From Coriobacteriaceae bacterium (GTDB lineage: Bacteria; Actinomycetota; Coriobacteriia; Coriobacteriales; UMGS124): a stretch of DNA of 64,000 bases. Position 1 is the stretch's first letter. Each line of letters opens with the position of its first letter. The stretch lies in the NCBI GenBank assembly GCA_019421015.1, contig JAHZGC010000010.1, positions 58,600 through 122,599 of the forward strand, given 5' to 3'. This document shows positions 52,529-61,930 of the stretch, in pieces. The notes under the pieces are model-generated. The model worked only from the letters and a program-made list of their open reading frames with translations, had not been told where the DNA came from and made no database searches. The translations under genes and the position numbers were made by a program.

Positions 52529-53395
52529 ATGAACGCTATGTCACCTACCCCCCGCATGTCGCTGGCCGGTATCGACTGGCAGCGGTCGTGGGAGGAGCTC
52601 GAGGCCACGCGGCCCACCTCGGGCGACGCCGCCCACTGGAACAAGCGTTCCACCTCCTACGGCGACATGCGCTACGGCGACTACGAGCGGCGGTTCTTCG
52701 AGCTCGCCCAGATTGCGCCTGGCAGCACAGTGCTCGACTTCGGGTGCGGCGTGGGGCTTCTGGCCATCCCGCTGGCCAAGCAGGGATGCCGGGTCATCGC
52801 CTGCGACTTTAGCCAGGGGATGCTCGACCAGCTGGCTATCCACGCGCGCGAGGCCGGGGTCGAGGGCCTCATCGAGCCGCACCTGCTCTCGTGGGACGAC
52901 GATTGGTCGGCTGCGGGCCTTGCCCCCGACTCCGTCGACGTGGCCATCGCCTCGCGCTCCATCGCCACCAAGCACCTCGAGGCCGCCCTGCGCAAGCTCG
53001 ACGCCGTGGCGCGCGAGCGGGTGTGCGTCACGGTGGCCGCCGGGGCATCTCCTCGCCGCGACGTGCGCGCCTACGAGGCTGTGGGCCGCACGGCGTTCTG
53101 GGTGCCCGACTACGCCTACTGCCTCAACATCCTGCTGGCCTATGGGGTCTTCGCCGACCTGACCTACATTGTGACCCACCGCCGCCCGGCCTTCGAGGAC
53201 CGCGCCGACGCCCTGGCCCAGCTTGCCAAGATGATGGGCGACGACCTCTCGCCCGAGGAGCAGGCCTGCCTGGCCGCCTACGTGGACGCCCAGTATGTGG
53301 AGGACCCCACGATGCCTGCCGACCGCACCTTCGCCGCCCGCCACGACTGTCCGGTGCGCTGGGCGTTTATCTCGTGGGGGCCGGTCGGGCGGTAG
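52529..53395 (+). CDS. Class I SAM-dependent methyltransferase
   Basis: 288 residues from the ATG behind GAGGAGG. Motif I is VLDFGCGVGLLAIPLA (about 68-83), then VIACDFSQGMLDQL (acidic motif II). The remainder matches the Methyltransf_11/25-type fold, with an extended C-terminal part (about 170-288) that lacks recognisable motifs. It probably methylates a small molecule. A single-gene unit after repeat copy B. Confidence 0.82.
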   Translation: MNAMSPTPRMSLAGIDWQRSWEELEATRPTSGDAAHWNKRSTSYGDMRYGDYERRFFELAQIAPGSTVLDFGCGVGLLAIPLAKQGCRVIACDFSQGMLDQLAIHAREAGVEGLIEPHLLSWDDDWSAAGLAPDSVDVAIASRSIATKHLEAALRKLDAVARERVCVTVAAGASPRRDVRAYEAVGRTAFWVPDYAYCLNILLAYGVFADLTYIVTHRRPAFEDRADALAQLAKMMGDDLSPEEQACLAAYVDAQYVEDPTMPADRTFAARHDCPVRWAFISWGPVGR

Positions 53396-53453
53396 CGAGC
53401 TTGCGAGAGGTGTCCTGCCCGCGTCTTCTTGCCCGCGTTGGCAGAAGGCGCAC

Positions 53454-54437
53454 CTACCGCGCCACCTCCCTCAGGATGCGCATGAACGCCGTGAACGCCT
53501 CGTCGTCGGGGCGCTCGCGGTAAACCACGTAAAAGTCGAACCTCATCTCGAAGTCCTGAACGGGCAGCACCGTGTGGTGATCCTGGTCGCTGAACCCCAT
53601 GAAGCTAAAGGTAAGCTCCGGAGCGGGGGCGATGCGGTTTTCTAACCGGCAGGAGCCGCCCCAGCTATTGAGGGGGCCGTCGTTCTGATAGACCTGCTCG
53701 ACCGGCGCGGCTATCCCATGTGCCCTGAGCTCGTCGACGATGGCCTGGCGGTACGACTCCTGGTAGCACACGGGGTAGCGGTTGCAGAGGAACGGGTAGG
53801 CGGCCAGGTCCTCGCGGGTGACGACCTGCTTGCCGGCGAGCGGGTGGCTCGTCTCGACAATCAGCCTGCAGGGTGACGAGGCAAGCTTGAAGCACGAGAG
53901 GCCCTGGGGCTCGAACCGGCTTTTGACCTGTTCGGGTGCCTGACAGGGGCTTGCGATGTGGATCATCCAGTTTACGGCGCCCCCGTCGATCACCTCCTCA
54001 AGGGTGAGCGAGCGGTCGACGTCCTGGCTCGAGAAGGGTAGCACGCTGTTGAGCTCGAGCCGCAGGGGCGCGTACGAAGACTCAAAGAGCGTGCGTGCGC
54101 GTAGGATCGTCTCCGCATAGCCCAAAATCGAGCGCGAAAAATCGGGTATCGAGAGCTCCACCAGGTTGTTGCTGGCGGCGCGGGTGCCGGCCGCGATGGT
54201 TTCCAGGGCGGTGTCTACACGGTCTACCAGGCCGGTCACCTCTTTTAAAAAGTAGCGCCCCGCAGGCGTGAGGTGCGTCTCGGCCCCCCGCTCCACGAGC
54301 GCGCAGCCCAGCTCCCCCTCGAGTATCGAGATGTGCTTGCTTAGCGTTGGCTGCGAAACAAACAGGACCCGGGCCGCTGCCCTGAAGCTGCCGTGCTGGG
54401 CAAGGCAGATGAACTCTTTGATGTGCTGCAGGTCCAC
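53454..54437 (-). CDS. LysR-family transcriptional regulator
   Basis: 327 residues from the GTG behind GAGGGGGAG; an open frame from 54488 adds 17 non-conserved residues. The winged helix is HIKEFICLAQHGSFRAAARV, then FVSQPTLSKHISILEGELG. The effector domain is the usual two-lobe periplasmic-binding-protein fold. It is divergent from the hexahaem cytochrome gene at 54776, which it probably activates. Confidence 0.9.
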   Translation of the reverse strand: MDLQHIKEFICLAQHGSFRAAARVLFVSQPTLSKHISILEGELGCALVERGAETHLTPAGRYFLKEVTGLVDRVDTALETIAAGTRAASNNLVELSIPDFSRSILGYAETILRARTLFESSYAPLRLELNSVLPFSSQDVDRSLTLEEVIDGGAVNWMIHIASPCQAPEQVKSRFEPQGLSCFKLASSPCRLIVETSHPLAGKQVVTREDLAAYPFLCNRYPVCYQESYRQAIVDELRAHGIAAPVEQVYQNDGPLNSWGGSCRLENRIAPAPELTFSFMGFSDQDHHTVLPVQDFEMRFDFYVVYRERPDDEAFTAFMRILREVAR

Positions 54438-54524
54438 AGGCTCCCCCTCTGTTGCCCCTATGGGATACCATTGTGCCCTCTGGGGCATCCTGCGGGTGAT
54501 AAAAAAATTTTGCGGGAGTCTAAA

Positions 54525-54656
54525 TTAATCTATCGGGCAGCGCCGGCGCCCTTTTTGCGTGCGGCAAGCCCCTTTATCGGCCGCGATTGCCCTGTTGGCG
54601 GTGGGGGCCGACGCCTTATCGCCCAGGCTAATTCTTGTGCCCCCTCGATAAATTAA
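54525..54656. promoter_or_regulatory. Inverted repeat in the LysR/cytochrome divergent region
   Basis: TTAATCTATCGGG (54525-54537) and CCCTCGATAAATTAA (54642-54656) form an interrupted inverted repeat across an A/T-rich patch. LysR regulators bind such T-N11-A palindromes. The 338-bp gap holds no ORF. Confidence 0.5.
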
Positions 54657-54775
54657 CGACGCATCAAGGCTGCCCAAGACCCCCTATGATGCAGCCAACG
54701 ACGTCGCAATCCAACTCAATCGAACATCTGGCCCGATGCCTATTCGTCTATTCGTCAAATCGAAGGGAGAAAACC

Positions 54776-55633
54776 GTGCTCAAAGTGAGGGGAGAAGCCC
54801 CCGGCCTCGATGGCTGCCCCACCGAGCGCCCAGCTCAAGAGGGGCAGCGAATACGCATGAGGACCGCGGTGGCAGCCGTGGCCACCTGCGGTTTGGCCCT
54901 GGCCTTTGCGGCGCTGCCCGGCCAGAGTGTCGAGGCGGCCGAGGACTTTGACATGGCGTCGTGGACGCTCGAGGCCGACTGCTCGCTCTGCCATGCCGGC
55001 GAGGTCGCCTCGTTCGGCTCGGCCGAGATGGCGCAGGCGGCACAGGCCCAGGCAGCGCAGGCGGCAGACGCCCCGGCCGCCCAGAAGGGCCAGGCGCAAG
55101 ACGCGGCCAAAGGCGAGAAGCCCCAGGCCGGCAAGAACGTCCAGGGTGCCCAGGCTTCCGGCGAGGGCTCCTCTCCCCAAAAGGAGAAGGACGCCCCGGC
55201 CGATCCCGCCAAGGACGCGGCGGCCACCGACGGGCTGTCCGTTGCCCAGGCCGGCATGATCGCCTCCATCCACCCCGACCAGTGCACGGTCTGCCACAGC
55301 GACACCGACGCCCTGACCGAGCTGCACGTCAACGCCAAGGGCACCGCACGCCAGAAGTCGGCCCGCCTCAAGAACGCGGTCCAGAACGAGACGTGCCTCG
55401 CCTGCCACGGGAGCTACGAGGAGCTGGCCAAGGCCACCGCAGACAGCACCGTCCTGACCGACGAGCAGAGGAGGACGGTCAACCCCCACGACATCCCGCA
55501 GGTTCCCGGCCACGACGACCCCGTAGCCTGCACCAGCTGCCACGCCGTCCATAAGGAGTACGAGCCCATGCGCTACTGCACGGGCTGCCACCACGAGGGT
55601 GGTTTTGAGTGCAACACCTGCCACGCGGTCTAG
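54776..55633 (+). CDS. Exported hexahaem cytochrome c
   Basis: 285 residues from the GTG behind AAGGGAG; an ATG at 54857 is an alternative that gives a shorter signal. After the signal (AVAAVATCGLALAFAALPG to about residue 55) there are six CxxCH motifs: CSLCH, CTVCH, CLACH, CTSCH, CTGCH and CNTCH. Between the first and second lies an 80-residue Ala/Gln/Lys-rich low-complexity linker. It is the probable electron donor to the FAD reductase immediately downstream, with which it forms an operon. Confidence 0.88.
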   Translation: MLKVRGEAPGLDGCPTERPAQEGQRIRMRTAVAAVATCGLALAFAALPGQSVEAAEDFDMASWTLEADCSLCHAGEVASFGSAEMAQAAQAQAAQAADAPAAQKGQAQDAAKGEKPQAGKNVQGAQASGEGSSPQKEKDAPADPAKDAAATDGLSVAQAGMIASIHPDQCTVCHSDTDALTELHVNAKGTARQKSARLKNAVQNETCLACHGSYEELAKATADSTVLTDEQRRTVNPHDIPQVPGHDDPVACTSCHAVHKEYEPMRYCTGCHHEGGFECNTCHAV

Positions 55634-55699
55634 CGGCCCCCACGGGCAAGTAAAACCGCAGGCAGTTGCCATATACAAACCGATCAAGGGGAGAAAACC

Positions 55700-57463
55700 A
55701 TGAGTGAGGAACTTTCGCGCAGGAGCTTTGTGAGCGGTGCCGTTGCCGCGGGCGCCCTGGGGAGCCTGGCATCGGTCGCGCTGGCCGACGAGACCGCTCC
55801 CGCGGCCGAGGGGCTGCGCTATGTGCCCTCCGAGCCCGAGTCGTGGGACTACGAGACCGAGTTCCTGGTGCTCGGCGTGGGCATCGGCGGCGGGTGCGCC
55901 ATGATCGAGGCGCACGATCTGGGCCTGGACGTCATGGGCATCGAGAAGGCGCCCGACCTGAGCAACTTCACGGCCTGCACCTGGAGCGGCGGCGCGCTGT
56001 GCGGGTTTGGCAGCGAGACCCAGCTGGCCAGCGAGGGCGACGCCGACAGCATCGACCTGTGGATGAAGGACATCCTCAAGGCCGGCGACGAGTGCGGCGA
56101 CCCCGACATCATCCAGACCTGGGGCGAGCACAGCGGCCTGACCATCGACTGGCTCCAGCAGCGCGTCGGCGTCGAGATCCTGCCCGAGCTGCGCCTCTCC
56201 ACCGAGCACACCGTGCGCCGCAGCCACAACGCTGTGCCCTACAACGGCGGCTACGGCTGGTGCCGTGCCATCGAGAACACCATCAACGCGCTTGGCCTGC
56301 CGGTGCTGCTCGAGACCGCCGCGACCAAGCTTCACCGCAACGCCGAGGGCCGCGTGATCGGCGCCCAGGCCATGGACCTGAACACGGGCGACGTCATCAA
56401 CGTCAAGGCCACCAAGGGCGTGCTTCTCTCTACCAACCACGTTGGGTGCAACATGAAGGGCTGGGCATACTACTCGCCCATCAGCCGCTACATGATGGAG
56501 CACAGCGAGCTGTGCGGCTCCCCCTACCCCCTGCAGATCCTGGGCGACGGCCCCCGCATGCTCGACGAGGTCGACGGCTACCAGTACCCGCTCCAGTCCC
56601 TGTACGGCGGCGACTGCGTCAAGGTGTCGGAGCGCGGCGCGGGCCTCTCGTGCTTCTGCCACCGCTGGGGCAACGACGCCTCCATCTGGCTCAACAAGCA
56701 GGGCAAGCGCTGGGGCAAGGAGACGTTCTACGAGTACTACACCGAGCGCACCTGGCGCGACAACGACCCCAAGTGCTACTACGTGCTCGTTGACGACGAG
56801 TTCGTCAAGAGCGACGTGGGCCAGGAGAACCTCCAGATGATCATCAGCACGGCCGAGAAGACCGGCTACACCGAGAGCTACTTCTGCGCCGACACCGTGG
56901 AGGAGGTCTGCGAGCACTTCGGCATCGACGGCGAGCAGGCCGCCAAGACCCTCGCCGACTGGAACGCCCTGGTCGAGAGCGGCGGCGTGGACGAGGAGTT
57001 CGGCCGCGGCATCGAGGAGGGCACCAAGATGGGCCGCCCGATCAACAAGCCGCCGTACTGGATCTTTGCCCCCGGCCTGTCGTTCGGCACCGCCAAGGCG
57101 GGTGGCCGCATCACTCCCAAGGCCGAGGCGCTCGACACCCAGCGCAACATCATCCCCGGCCTGTACCTCTGCGGCGAGATGGCCTCGTACCAGGCCATGG
57201 GCAGCGCCCACCAGCACATCACGGGCGGCTGCAACTCCAACTCCGCCAACTTTGCCCGCATCGCCGCCCGCGCCGCGGCCGGCATGACCGACGAGGAAGC
57301 CGACGCCATCGACCGCGAGAACATGGCCAAGGGCCCCGAGGTCGAGCCGGAGTACCCGCAGGAGTGGGATCGCAGCGCGAACTTCCTGCGTTCCATCGAG
57401 TTGGCTGAGTCGGGCAAGTACGATCCCGTGACCTGGGATTATCCGGAAGAGGCCGTGTACTAG
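55700..57463 (+). CDS. Tat-exported FAD-dependent reductase (flavocytochrome c-type partner)
   Basis: 587 residues from the ATG behind AAGGGGAG. ELSRRSFVSGAVAAG is the twin-arginine leader. The FAD motif is VLGVGIGGGCAMIE and the C-terminal contact is YLCGEMASYQAMGSAH. It has no haem motifs of its own, so the hexahaem protein 66 bp upstream is the likely partner, together making a split flavocytochrome c. Substrate not identified. Confidence 0.88.
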   Translation: MSEELSRRSFVSGAVAAGALGSLASVALADETAPAAEGLRYVPSEPESWDYETEFLVLGVGIGGGCAMIEAHDLGLDVMGIEKAPDLSNFTACTWSGGALCGFGSETQLASEGDADSIDLWMKDILKAGDECGDPDIIQTWGEHSGLTIDWLQQRVGVEILPELRLSTEHTVRRSHNAVPYNGGYGWCRAIENTINALGLPVLLETAATKLHRNAEGRVIGAQAMDLNTGDVINVKATKGVLLSTNHVGCNMKGWAYYSPISRYMMEHSELCGSPYPLQILGDGPRMLDEVDGYQYPLQSLYGGDCVKVSERGAGLSCFCHRWGNDASIWLNKQGKRWGKETFYEYYTERTWRDNDPKCYYVLVDDEFVKSDVGQENLQMIISTAEKTGYTESYFCADTVEEVCEHFGIDGEQAAKTLADWNALVESGGVDEEFGRGIEEGTKMGRPINKPPYWIFAPGLSFGTAKAGGRITPKAEALDTQRNIIPGLYLCGEMASYQAMGSAHQHITGGCNSNSANFARIAARAAAGMTDEEADAIDRENMAKGPEVEPEYPQEWDRSANFLRSIELAESGKYDPVTWDYPEEAVY

Positions 57464-57574
57464 GATGTGCTAGGGACTGGGCGTGATCGGCGGCTTTATC
57501 TGCCCGAAGTTCTGCCCGAAATCGGTTTGGCACCGACCGGTCCAGTGCAGCGCCCTCAGCTTCCAAGCACCCAA

Positions 57575-57604
57575 AGCCCCCGGGTGGTTTGACCGCCCGG
57601 GGGC
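57575..57604. terminator. G/C-rich hairpin between convergent genes
   Basis: GCCCCCGGG pairs with CCCGGGGGC around a short loop. No T run. It separates the FAD reductase (plus) from the iron-sulfur subunit gene (minus). Confidence 0.6.
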
Positions 57605-57655
57605 CTCTCTGCTAGCTACATGTCCGTCTAACTACATGCCTGTGTCCCTCGCCGC

Positions 57656-58273
57656 CTACACCTCAAGCGGGTTCGCGATGGCGCAGGTCTCGTCGCCGGC
57701 CGGCTTGGCGTCGGCGCTCGGCTTGACGTACAGGTTGGGGCCGGTCACCTCGGCGCTGCAGAAGGGCATGATGTCGGCGCGGTCGCCCAGCTGCGAGATC
57801 TCCTCGACCGGGCCGAAGTCCAGGGCGCGGGCCGGGCAGGCGAGCACGCATACGGGCTTGAGGCCGGCGGCCAGGCGCTCGGCGCAACCGTCGCACTTGG
57901 TGCTGTGGCCGAGCTCCTCGTTGACCTTGGGCGCGCCGTAGGGGCAGGCCGTGGCGCAGGCGCCGCAGCCGATGCAGACCTCGGCGTCGACCGACACGAG
58001 GCCGGTCTCCTCGTCTTTGTGCATGGCGCCGGTGGGACAGCCCTCCACGCAGGCGGGCTTGTCGCAGTGCTGGCAGGAGCTCGAGACGGGGTAGCTGAAG
58101 GCGGTGGTGGCGATTATGCCGTCCTCGTCGCGGGTGGTCTGCCCGCCGGCCACCTCGTAGACCTTGCGGTAGGCGAACTCGGTCGTGAGGTCCTTGTAGT
58201 CCTTGCAGGCGAACTCGCAAGTCTTGCAGCCGGTGCAGCGAGTGCCGTCAAAGAAGAATGCGTACTGAGCCAT
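57656..58273 (-). CDS. DMSO reductase-type iron-sulfur subunit (DmsB-like)
   Basis: 205 residues from the ATG behind GGGAG (11-nt spacing). Cysteine clusters: C13, C16, C19, C23; then CQHCDKPACVEGCPTGA, CIGCGACATACPYGAP and CDGCAERLAAGLKPVC. This is the four-cluster [4Fe-4S] DmsB/NrfC pattern. It passes electrons from the membrane anchor to the catalytic subunit. No Tat signal, so it probably travels out with subunit A. In an operon with the gene at 58428 (reading minus strand: A then B). Confidence 0.9.
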   Translation of the reverse strand: MAQYAFFFDGTRCTGCKTCEFACKDYKDLTTEFAYRKVYEVAGGQTTRDEDGIIATTAFSYPVSSSCQHCDKPACVEGCPTGAMHKDEETGLVSVDAEVCIGCGACATACPYGAPKVNEELGHSTKCDGCAERLAAGLKPVCVLACPARALDFGPVEEISQLGDRADIMPFCSAEVTGPNLYVKPSADAKPAGDETCAIANPLEV

Positions 58274-58341
58274 AAGAGGCGTCTCCCTTCCTGGTTTGCG
58301 GCCGGCCTTTGCCGGGCAAAGGCCGCGCTCTCTACCAGACG

Positions 58342-58423
58342 GGGCCTCGCAAGGCGCACGTGGGCGAGGCGTACGGTGGTACGTGAGCCTCCGCGCAACG
58401 CGGCGAGGCCCCGTCTGCAGCTA
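58342..58423. repeat. Family 2 palindrome, copy 3
   Basis: An outer perfect inverted repeat (AGACGGGGCCTCGC and its complement) encloses the shared core, which reads on the minus strand GGAGGCTCACGTAC-CACC-GTACGCCTCGCC (in parts). Flanks match copy 1 (CGCCGCGTT.CGC and TTGCGAG). It lies between the A and B subunit genes. Confidence 0.72.
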
Positions 58424-58427
58424 ACTT

Positions 58428-60812
58428 CTAGGCCTTGGTGACCTGGCAGATGTTGGTGTGCTGCGGGTTGCCCTTGGCAAGCGGGCTCGGGCGCAGGGTG
58501 GTCAGGGTGTTGATGGATCCGCCCTTGTCCACGCGGTCGCCGTTCATGTCGGCGTCGTGCCAGGCGCCCTGGGAGATGCACACCACACCGGGGGTCGTGC
58601 GCGGCGTCACCTTGGCCAGCAGCTCGATCTCGCCGAACTGGTTCTTGACGCGCACGGTGTCGCCCTGGGCGATGCCGCGGGCCTCGGCGTCGACGGGGTT
58701 GATCCAGGCCTCCTGGGGGTTGGCGGCCTTGAGCTGCTCGTCGAAGCCCCAGCTCGAGTGCAGGCGGCCGCGGTAGTGGAAGCCGGAGCACATCAGCGGG
58801 AACTCCTCGGTCACGGTCTCGACGCCGTACCACTCGGGGGCGTACACGGGCACGGGGGCCACGAAGTCGTCGTCGGCGAACTCATGGGCCTGAATGTACT
58901 GGTCGAGCGCCTCGGAGTAGATCTCGATCTTGCCGGAGGGCGTCTTGAGCGGGTTGGCCTCGGGGTCCTCGCGGAAGGCCTGGAGGGCGACCTTCTTGGG
59001 GCCCTGCACCGTGTAGACGCCCATGGTCACGGCGTCCTCGTAGGTGGGCAGGTCGGGGTTCTTCTCGCGGGAGGCCTCGTAGAGCTCCTTGATCCACTCC
59101 TCCTCGGTCTTGCCCTCGGTGAACTCCTCGCCCACGCCCATGAGCTCGGCCAGGTCGGAGACCCACTCGTAGTTGGTGCGGCACTCGAACTTGCGCTCGA
59201 CGCAGGGCTGGCCGGCGATCATGTAGCCGTCGTCTCCGCCGGTGCCGATCATTGAGACCTGCTCGAAGCGGAACAGGTCGGGCAGGATGATGTCGCAGTA
59301 CTTCATGGAGTCGCACATCACGGTGTCGCAGCCCACCACGAACTCGCACTTGGTGTCGTCGCTCATGACGTCATGGACGCGGTTGATGTCGGAGTTCTGG
59401 TTGGTGATGCAGTTGCCGGCGTAGTTCCACACGAACTTGATGTTGGTGTCGAGCTTCTCTTTGCCGCGCACGCCGTCGGCGACCTCGGTCATCTCGGTGC
59501 CGTGGTCGATGGCGTCGACCATCGAGAAGACCGAGATGGAGGTGGTCACGGGGTTGTCACCGGCGGGCATGCTCTGCAGGCCCACGCCGTTGGAGCCCTC
59601 GCGGATACCGTTGTTGGTGCCGGGCAGGCCCACCTGGCCCACCAAAAGCGGCAGGACCATGATGGCCATGGCAGTCATCTCGCCGTTGGAGCGGCGCTGC
59701 GGGCCCCACCCCTGCACCACGAAGAGGGCCTTGGCGTTGGCGATCTCGTCGGTCAGGGAGCGGATCTTCTCGGCCGAGACGCCGCAGATGGGGGCGGCCC
59801 ACTCGGGGGTCTTCTCGACCATGTCGTAGCCGGTGCCCATGATGTAGTCGGTGTAGGACTTATTCTGCCCCTGGGCGCTCTCGGGCATGGTCTCCTCGTC
59901 GAAGCCCACGCAGTAGGTGTGCAGGAAGTCCAGGTCGCACTGGCCGTTGGCGATGAGCTCGTGGGCGATGGCCGAGCACAGGGCGGCGTCGGTGCCCGGG
60001 TTGATGGGCAGCCACTGCTCGGAGTGGCCCTGGTTGGAGTCGTTCATGCGCGGGTCGATCACGTAGACCTTGCCGGCGGTGTTCTCACGGGCGCGCACCC
60101 AGTCGTGGTGGGACACGGCGCCGCCCTGGCGGGTCTCCGTGGGGCTCGAGCCAAAGCAGAGCACCAGGTCGGAGTCTTCCATGGCCGAGAGCGTGGAGCC
60201 GCTGGTGCTGCCGTAGACGTAAGGGGTGATCCAAGAGATCTCAGCGGTGGAGTAGCTGCCGTAGTAGCTGAGGCGGCCGCCGAGCAGGTTCATGAGGCGG
60301 TTGATGGGACGGGCCGTGGTGGCCGACACGCCGGTGGCGTAGTTGTTGTAGACGGCCTCGTTGCCGTAGGTGTCGATGACGTGGCGGAGCTTCTCGGCGA
60401 TGGTCTGCAGGGCCTCGTCCCAGCTGATCTGCTCGTACTGGCCGTCGCCGCGCTTGGTGCCCTCGACGCGCTTCATGGGGTAGTTGATGCGGTCGGGGTT
60501 GTTCATCCAGCGGCGGTAGCTGCGGCCGCGCAGGCAGGCACGGGGCTGCGGGTCGTCGAGGTCGTTGGTGGGGTTGCTGTAGGTGTCGACCCACAGGACC
60601 TCGCCGTCCTTCACGTGGAACTTGAGGGCGCAGCGGCCCGGGCAGTTGATGGCGCAGTGGCCCCAGACCTCGGTGACGCCCTCCTCGTAGGGGGTCGCGT
60701 CGTCGGCGATGCCAAACGACGGCTTGGTGGCTCCGGCAACGGCCGCGAGGCCGGCCAGGGCGCTGGTCCCTGCAACAAAAGAACGGCGCGAGATGGTGCA
60801 ATCGTGAGCCAT
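58428..60812 (-). CDS. Molybdopterin oxidoreductase, DMSO reductase-type catalytic subunit (DmsA-like)
   Basis: 794 residues from the ATG behind GGGAGGA. SRRSFVAGTSALAG is the Tat leader. A [4Fe-4S] site is C53, C57, C61 and C93 (HCAINCPGRC, then ACLRGRS). The probable Mo-ligand Ser188 lies in YYGSYSTAEIS. VYVIDPRMNDSNQGHSE and QGWGPQRRSNGEMTA are pterin-binding segments. It reduces an S- or N-oxide or a related acceptor at the outside face. The electron-transfer partners are the gene at 57656 and the anchor at 60998. The substrate cannot be told from sequence. Confidence 0.92.
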   Translation of the reverse strand: MAHDCTISRRSFVAGTSALAGLAAVAGATKPSFGIADDATPYEEGVTEVWGHCAINCPGRCALKFHVKDGEVLWVDTYSNPTNDLDDPQPRACLRGRSYRRWMNNPDRINYPMKRVEGTKRGDGQYEQISWDEALQTIAEKLRHVIDTYGNEAVYNNYATGVSATTARPINRLMNLLGGRLSYYGSYSTAEISWITPYVYGSTSGSTLSAMEDSDLVLCFGSSPTETRQGGAVSHHDWVRARENTAGKVYVIDPRMNDSNQGHSEQWLPINPGTDAALCSAIAHELIANGQCDLDFLHTYCVGFDEETMPESAQGQNKSYTDYIMGTGYDMVEKTPEWAAPICGVSAEKIRSLTDEIANAKALFVVQGWGPQRRSNGEMTAMAIMVLPLLVGQVGLPGTNNGIREGSNGVGLQSMPAGDNPVTTSISVFSMVDAIDHGTEMTEVADGVRGKEKLDTNIKFVWNYAGNCITNQNSDINRVHDVMSDDTKCEFVVGCDTVMCDSMKYCDIILPDLFRFEQVSMIGTGGDDGYMIAGQPCVERKFECRTNYEWVSDLAELMGVGEEFTEGKTEEEWIKELYEASREKNPDLPTYEDAVTMGVYTVQGPKKVALQAFREDPEANPLKTPSGKIEIYSEALDQYIQAHEFADDDFVAPVPVYAPEWYGVETVTEEFPLMCSGFHYRGRLHSSWGFDEQLKAANPQEAWINPVDAEARGIAQGDTVRVKNQFGEIELLAKVTPRTTPGVVCISQGAWHDADMNGDRVDKGGSINTLTTLRPSPLAKGNPQHTNICQVTKA

Positions 60813-60997
60813 GGTGCGTTCCTCCCTTGTCTCTTCCTGCGTGCGCCCGCCTCTCCCGGGCAGGCGTGACCGCATGTGCGGTGCAGTGGTTTCCAAGCTA
60901 GCCTGTGAGGCCTCCCGTCCTGTCACATACAGCGGGTGACAAGCCCTCGCGCCCTGCTACCATACTGTAAGCCGAAAGACAGGAAAGGGGGTGGGCC

Positions 60998-61930
60998 ATG
61001 CGCGGCTTCGAGTTTGCCTGGAACGACCTGGGCCTGGCCGTCTTCACGACGCTCGCCCCCGCCGCGGCGCTCACCTATGTGGTGCTCGCCCTCGTGCTGC
61101 TGCTGGGCCGGCTGCCCGAGCGCCAGCGCACCTGCCTCGAGAGCTGGCTCATCGTCCCTCTGGCCGTGGCCACCTTGGGGCTCATCGCCTCGGCCACGCA
61201 CCTGGGCACCCCGAGCAACGCCCTCTATGTGTTCACGCGCACTGGTCGTTCGCCGCTTTCGACCGAGGTGCTGTGCGCGGTCCTCTTTTTGGGTACCGCG
61301 GGGCTGTACTGGCTCGCCGGCATCTACCTCAGGGGGGGTCGGGCGGTACGCGTGCTGCGCCAGGCGTGGCTCGCCCTGAGTTGCGTGGCGGCCTTCGGCT
61401 TTTTGTGGGGGACCACCCACGCCTACGACTTCTGGACGGTCGTCACCTGGGACACGCCCCAGGCCCGGGCCAACATCGTGCTCACCGGGATGGCTTCGTG
61501 CGCCCCCCTGACCTTGGCCATGTTCGTGGCCGCTGGCCAGGAGCGTCGGGTAAGGCTTTCGCATTGCCTGCTCGCCGCAAGCGCCCTGGCAGCCCTGGCG
61601 GCGACTGCCGTGATGCTCCTGCAGAACGCCGGGCTCCCCTCGTTGCGCAACGCCTATGGCACCGCCGCCGACCTCGTGCCTACGTACGGGGTCGTCGCCG
61701 TCGGCTACGGGGCGGTCCAGGCAGCCGTGCTGCTGGGATGCCTGTCGGCGCTTCGCGCGTTCTGGAAGGCCGAGCCCCCGGCGATGCGCTCCTTCGACGC
61801 TACGGGGCGTACTCCGGCCGAGCGGCGCGCCCTGGGACGGCTCGCGGTGCTTGCGGCCCTGTCGTGCCTGGCGACCTTCTTCGTGCGGTTCCAGTTCTAC
61901 CAGATGCACATGACGGCGGGGATGGTGTAG
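60998..61930 (+). CDS. DMSO reductase-type membrane anchor subunit (DmsC-like)
   Basis: 310 residues from the ATG behind GGAAAGGGGG. About eight hydrophobic helices; WNDLGLAVFTTLAPAAALTYV and ASATHLGTPSNALYVFTR match the DmsC family (His in THLG is conserved). It oxidises menaquinol and passes electrons to the DmsB-like protein. Unlike normal dmsABC operons, it lies on the opposite strand, divergent from dmsA. Its stop abuts the LuxR ATG. Confidence 0.85.
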   Translation: MRGFEFAWNDLGLAVFTTLAPAAALTYVVLALVLLLGRLPERQRTCLESWLIVPLAVATLGLIASATHLGTPSNALYVFTRTGRSPLSTEVLCAVLFLGTAGLYWLAGIYLRGGRAVRVLRQAWLALSCVAAFGFLWGTTHAYDFWTVVTWDTPQARANIVLTGMASCAPLTLAMFVAAGQERRVRLSHCLLAASALAALAATAVMLLQNAGLPSLRNAYGTAADLVPTYGVVAVGYGAVQAAVLLGCLSALRAFWKAEPPAMRSFDATGRTPAERRALGRLAVLAALSCLATFFVRFQFYQMHMTAGMV

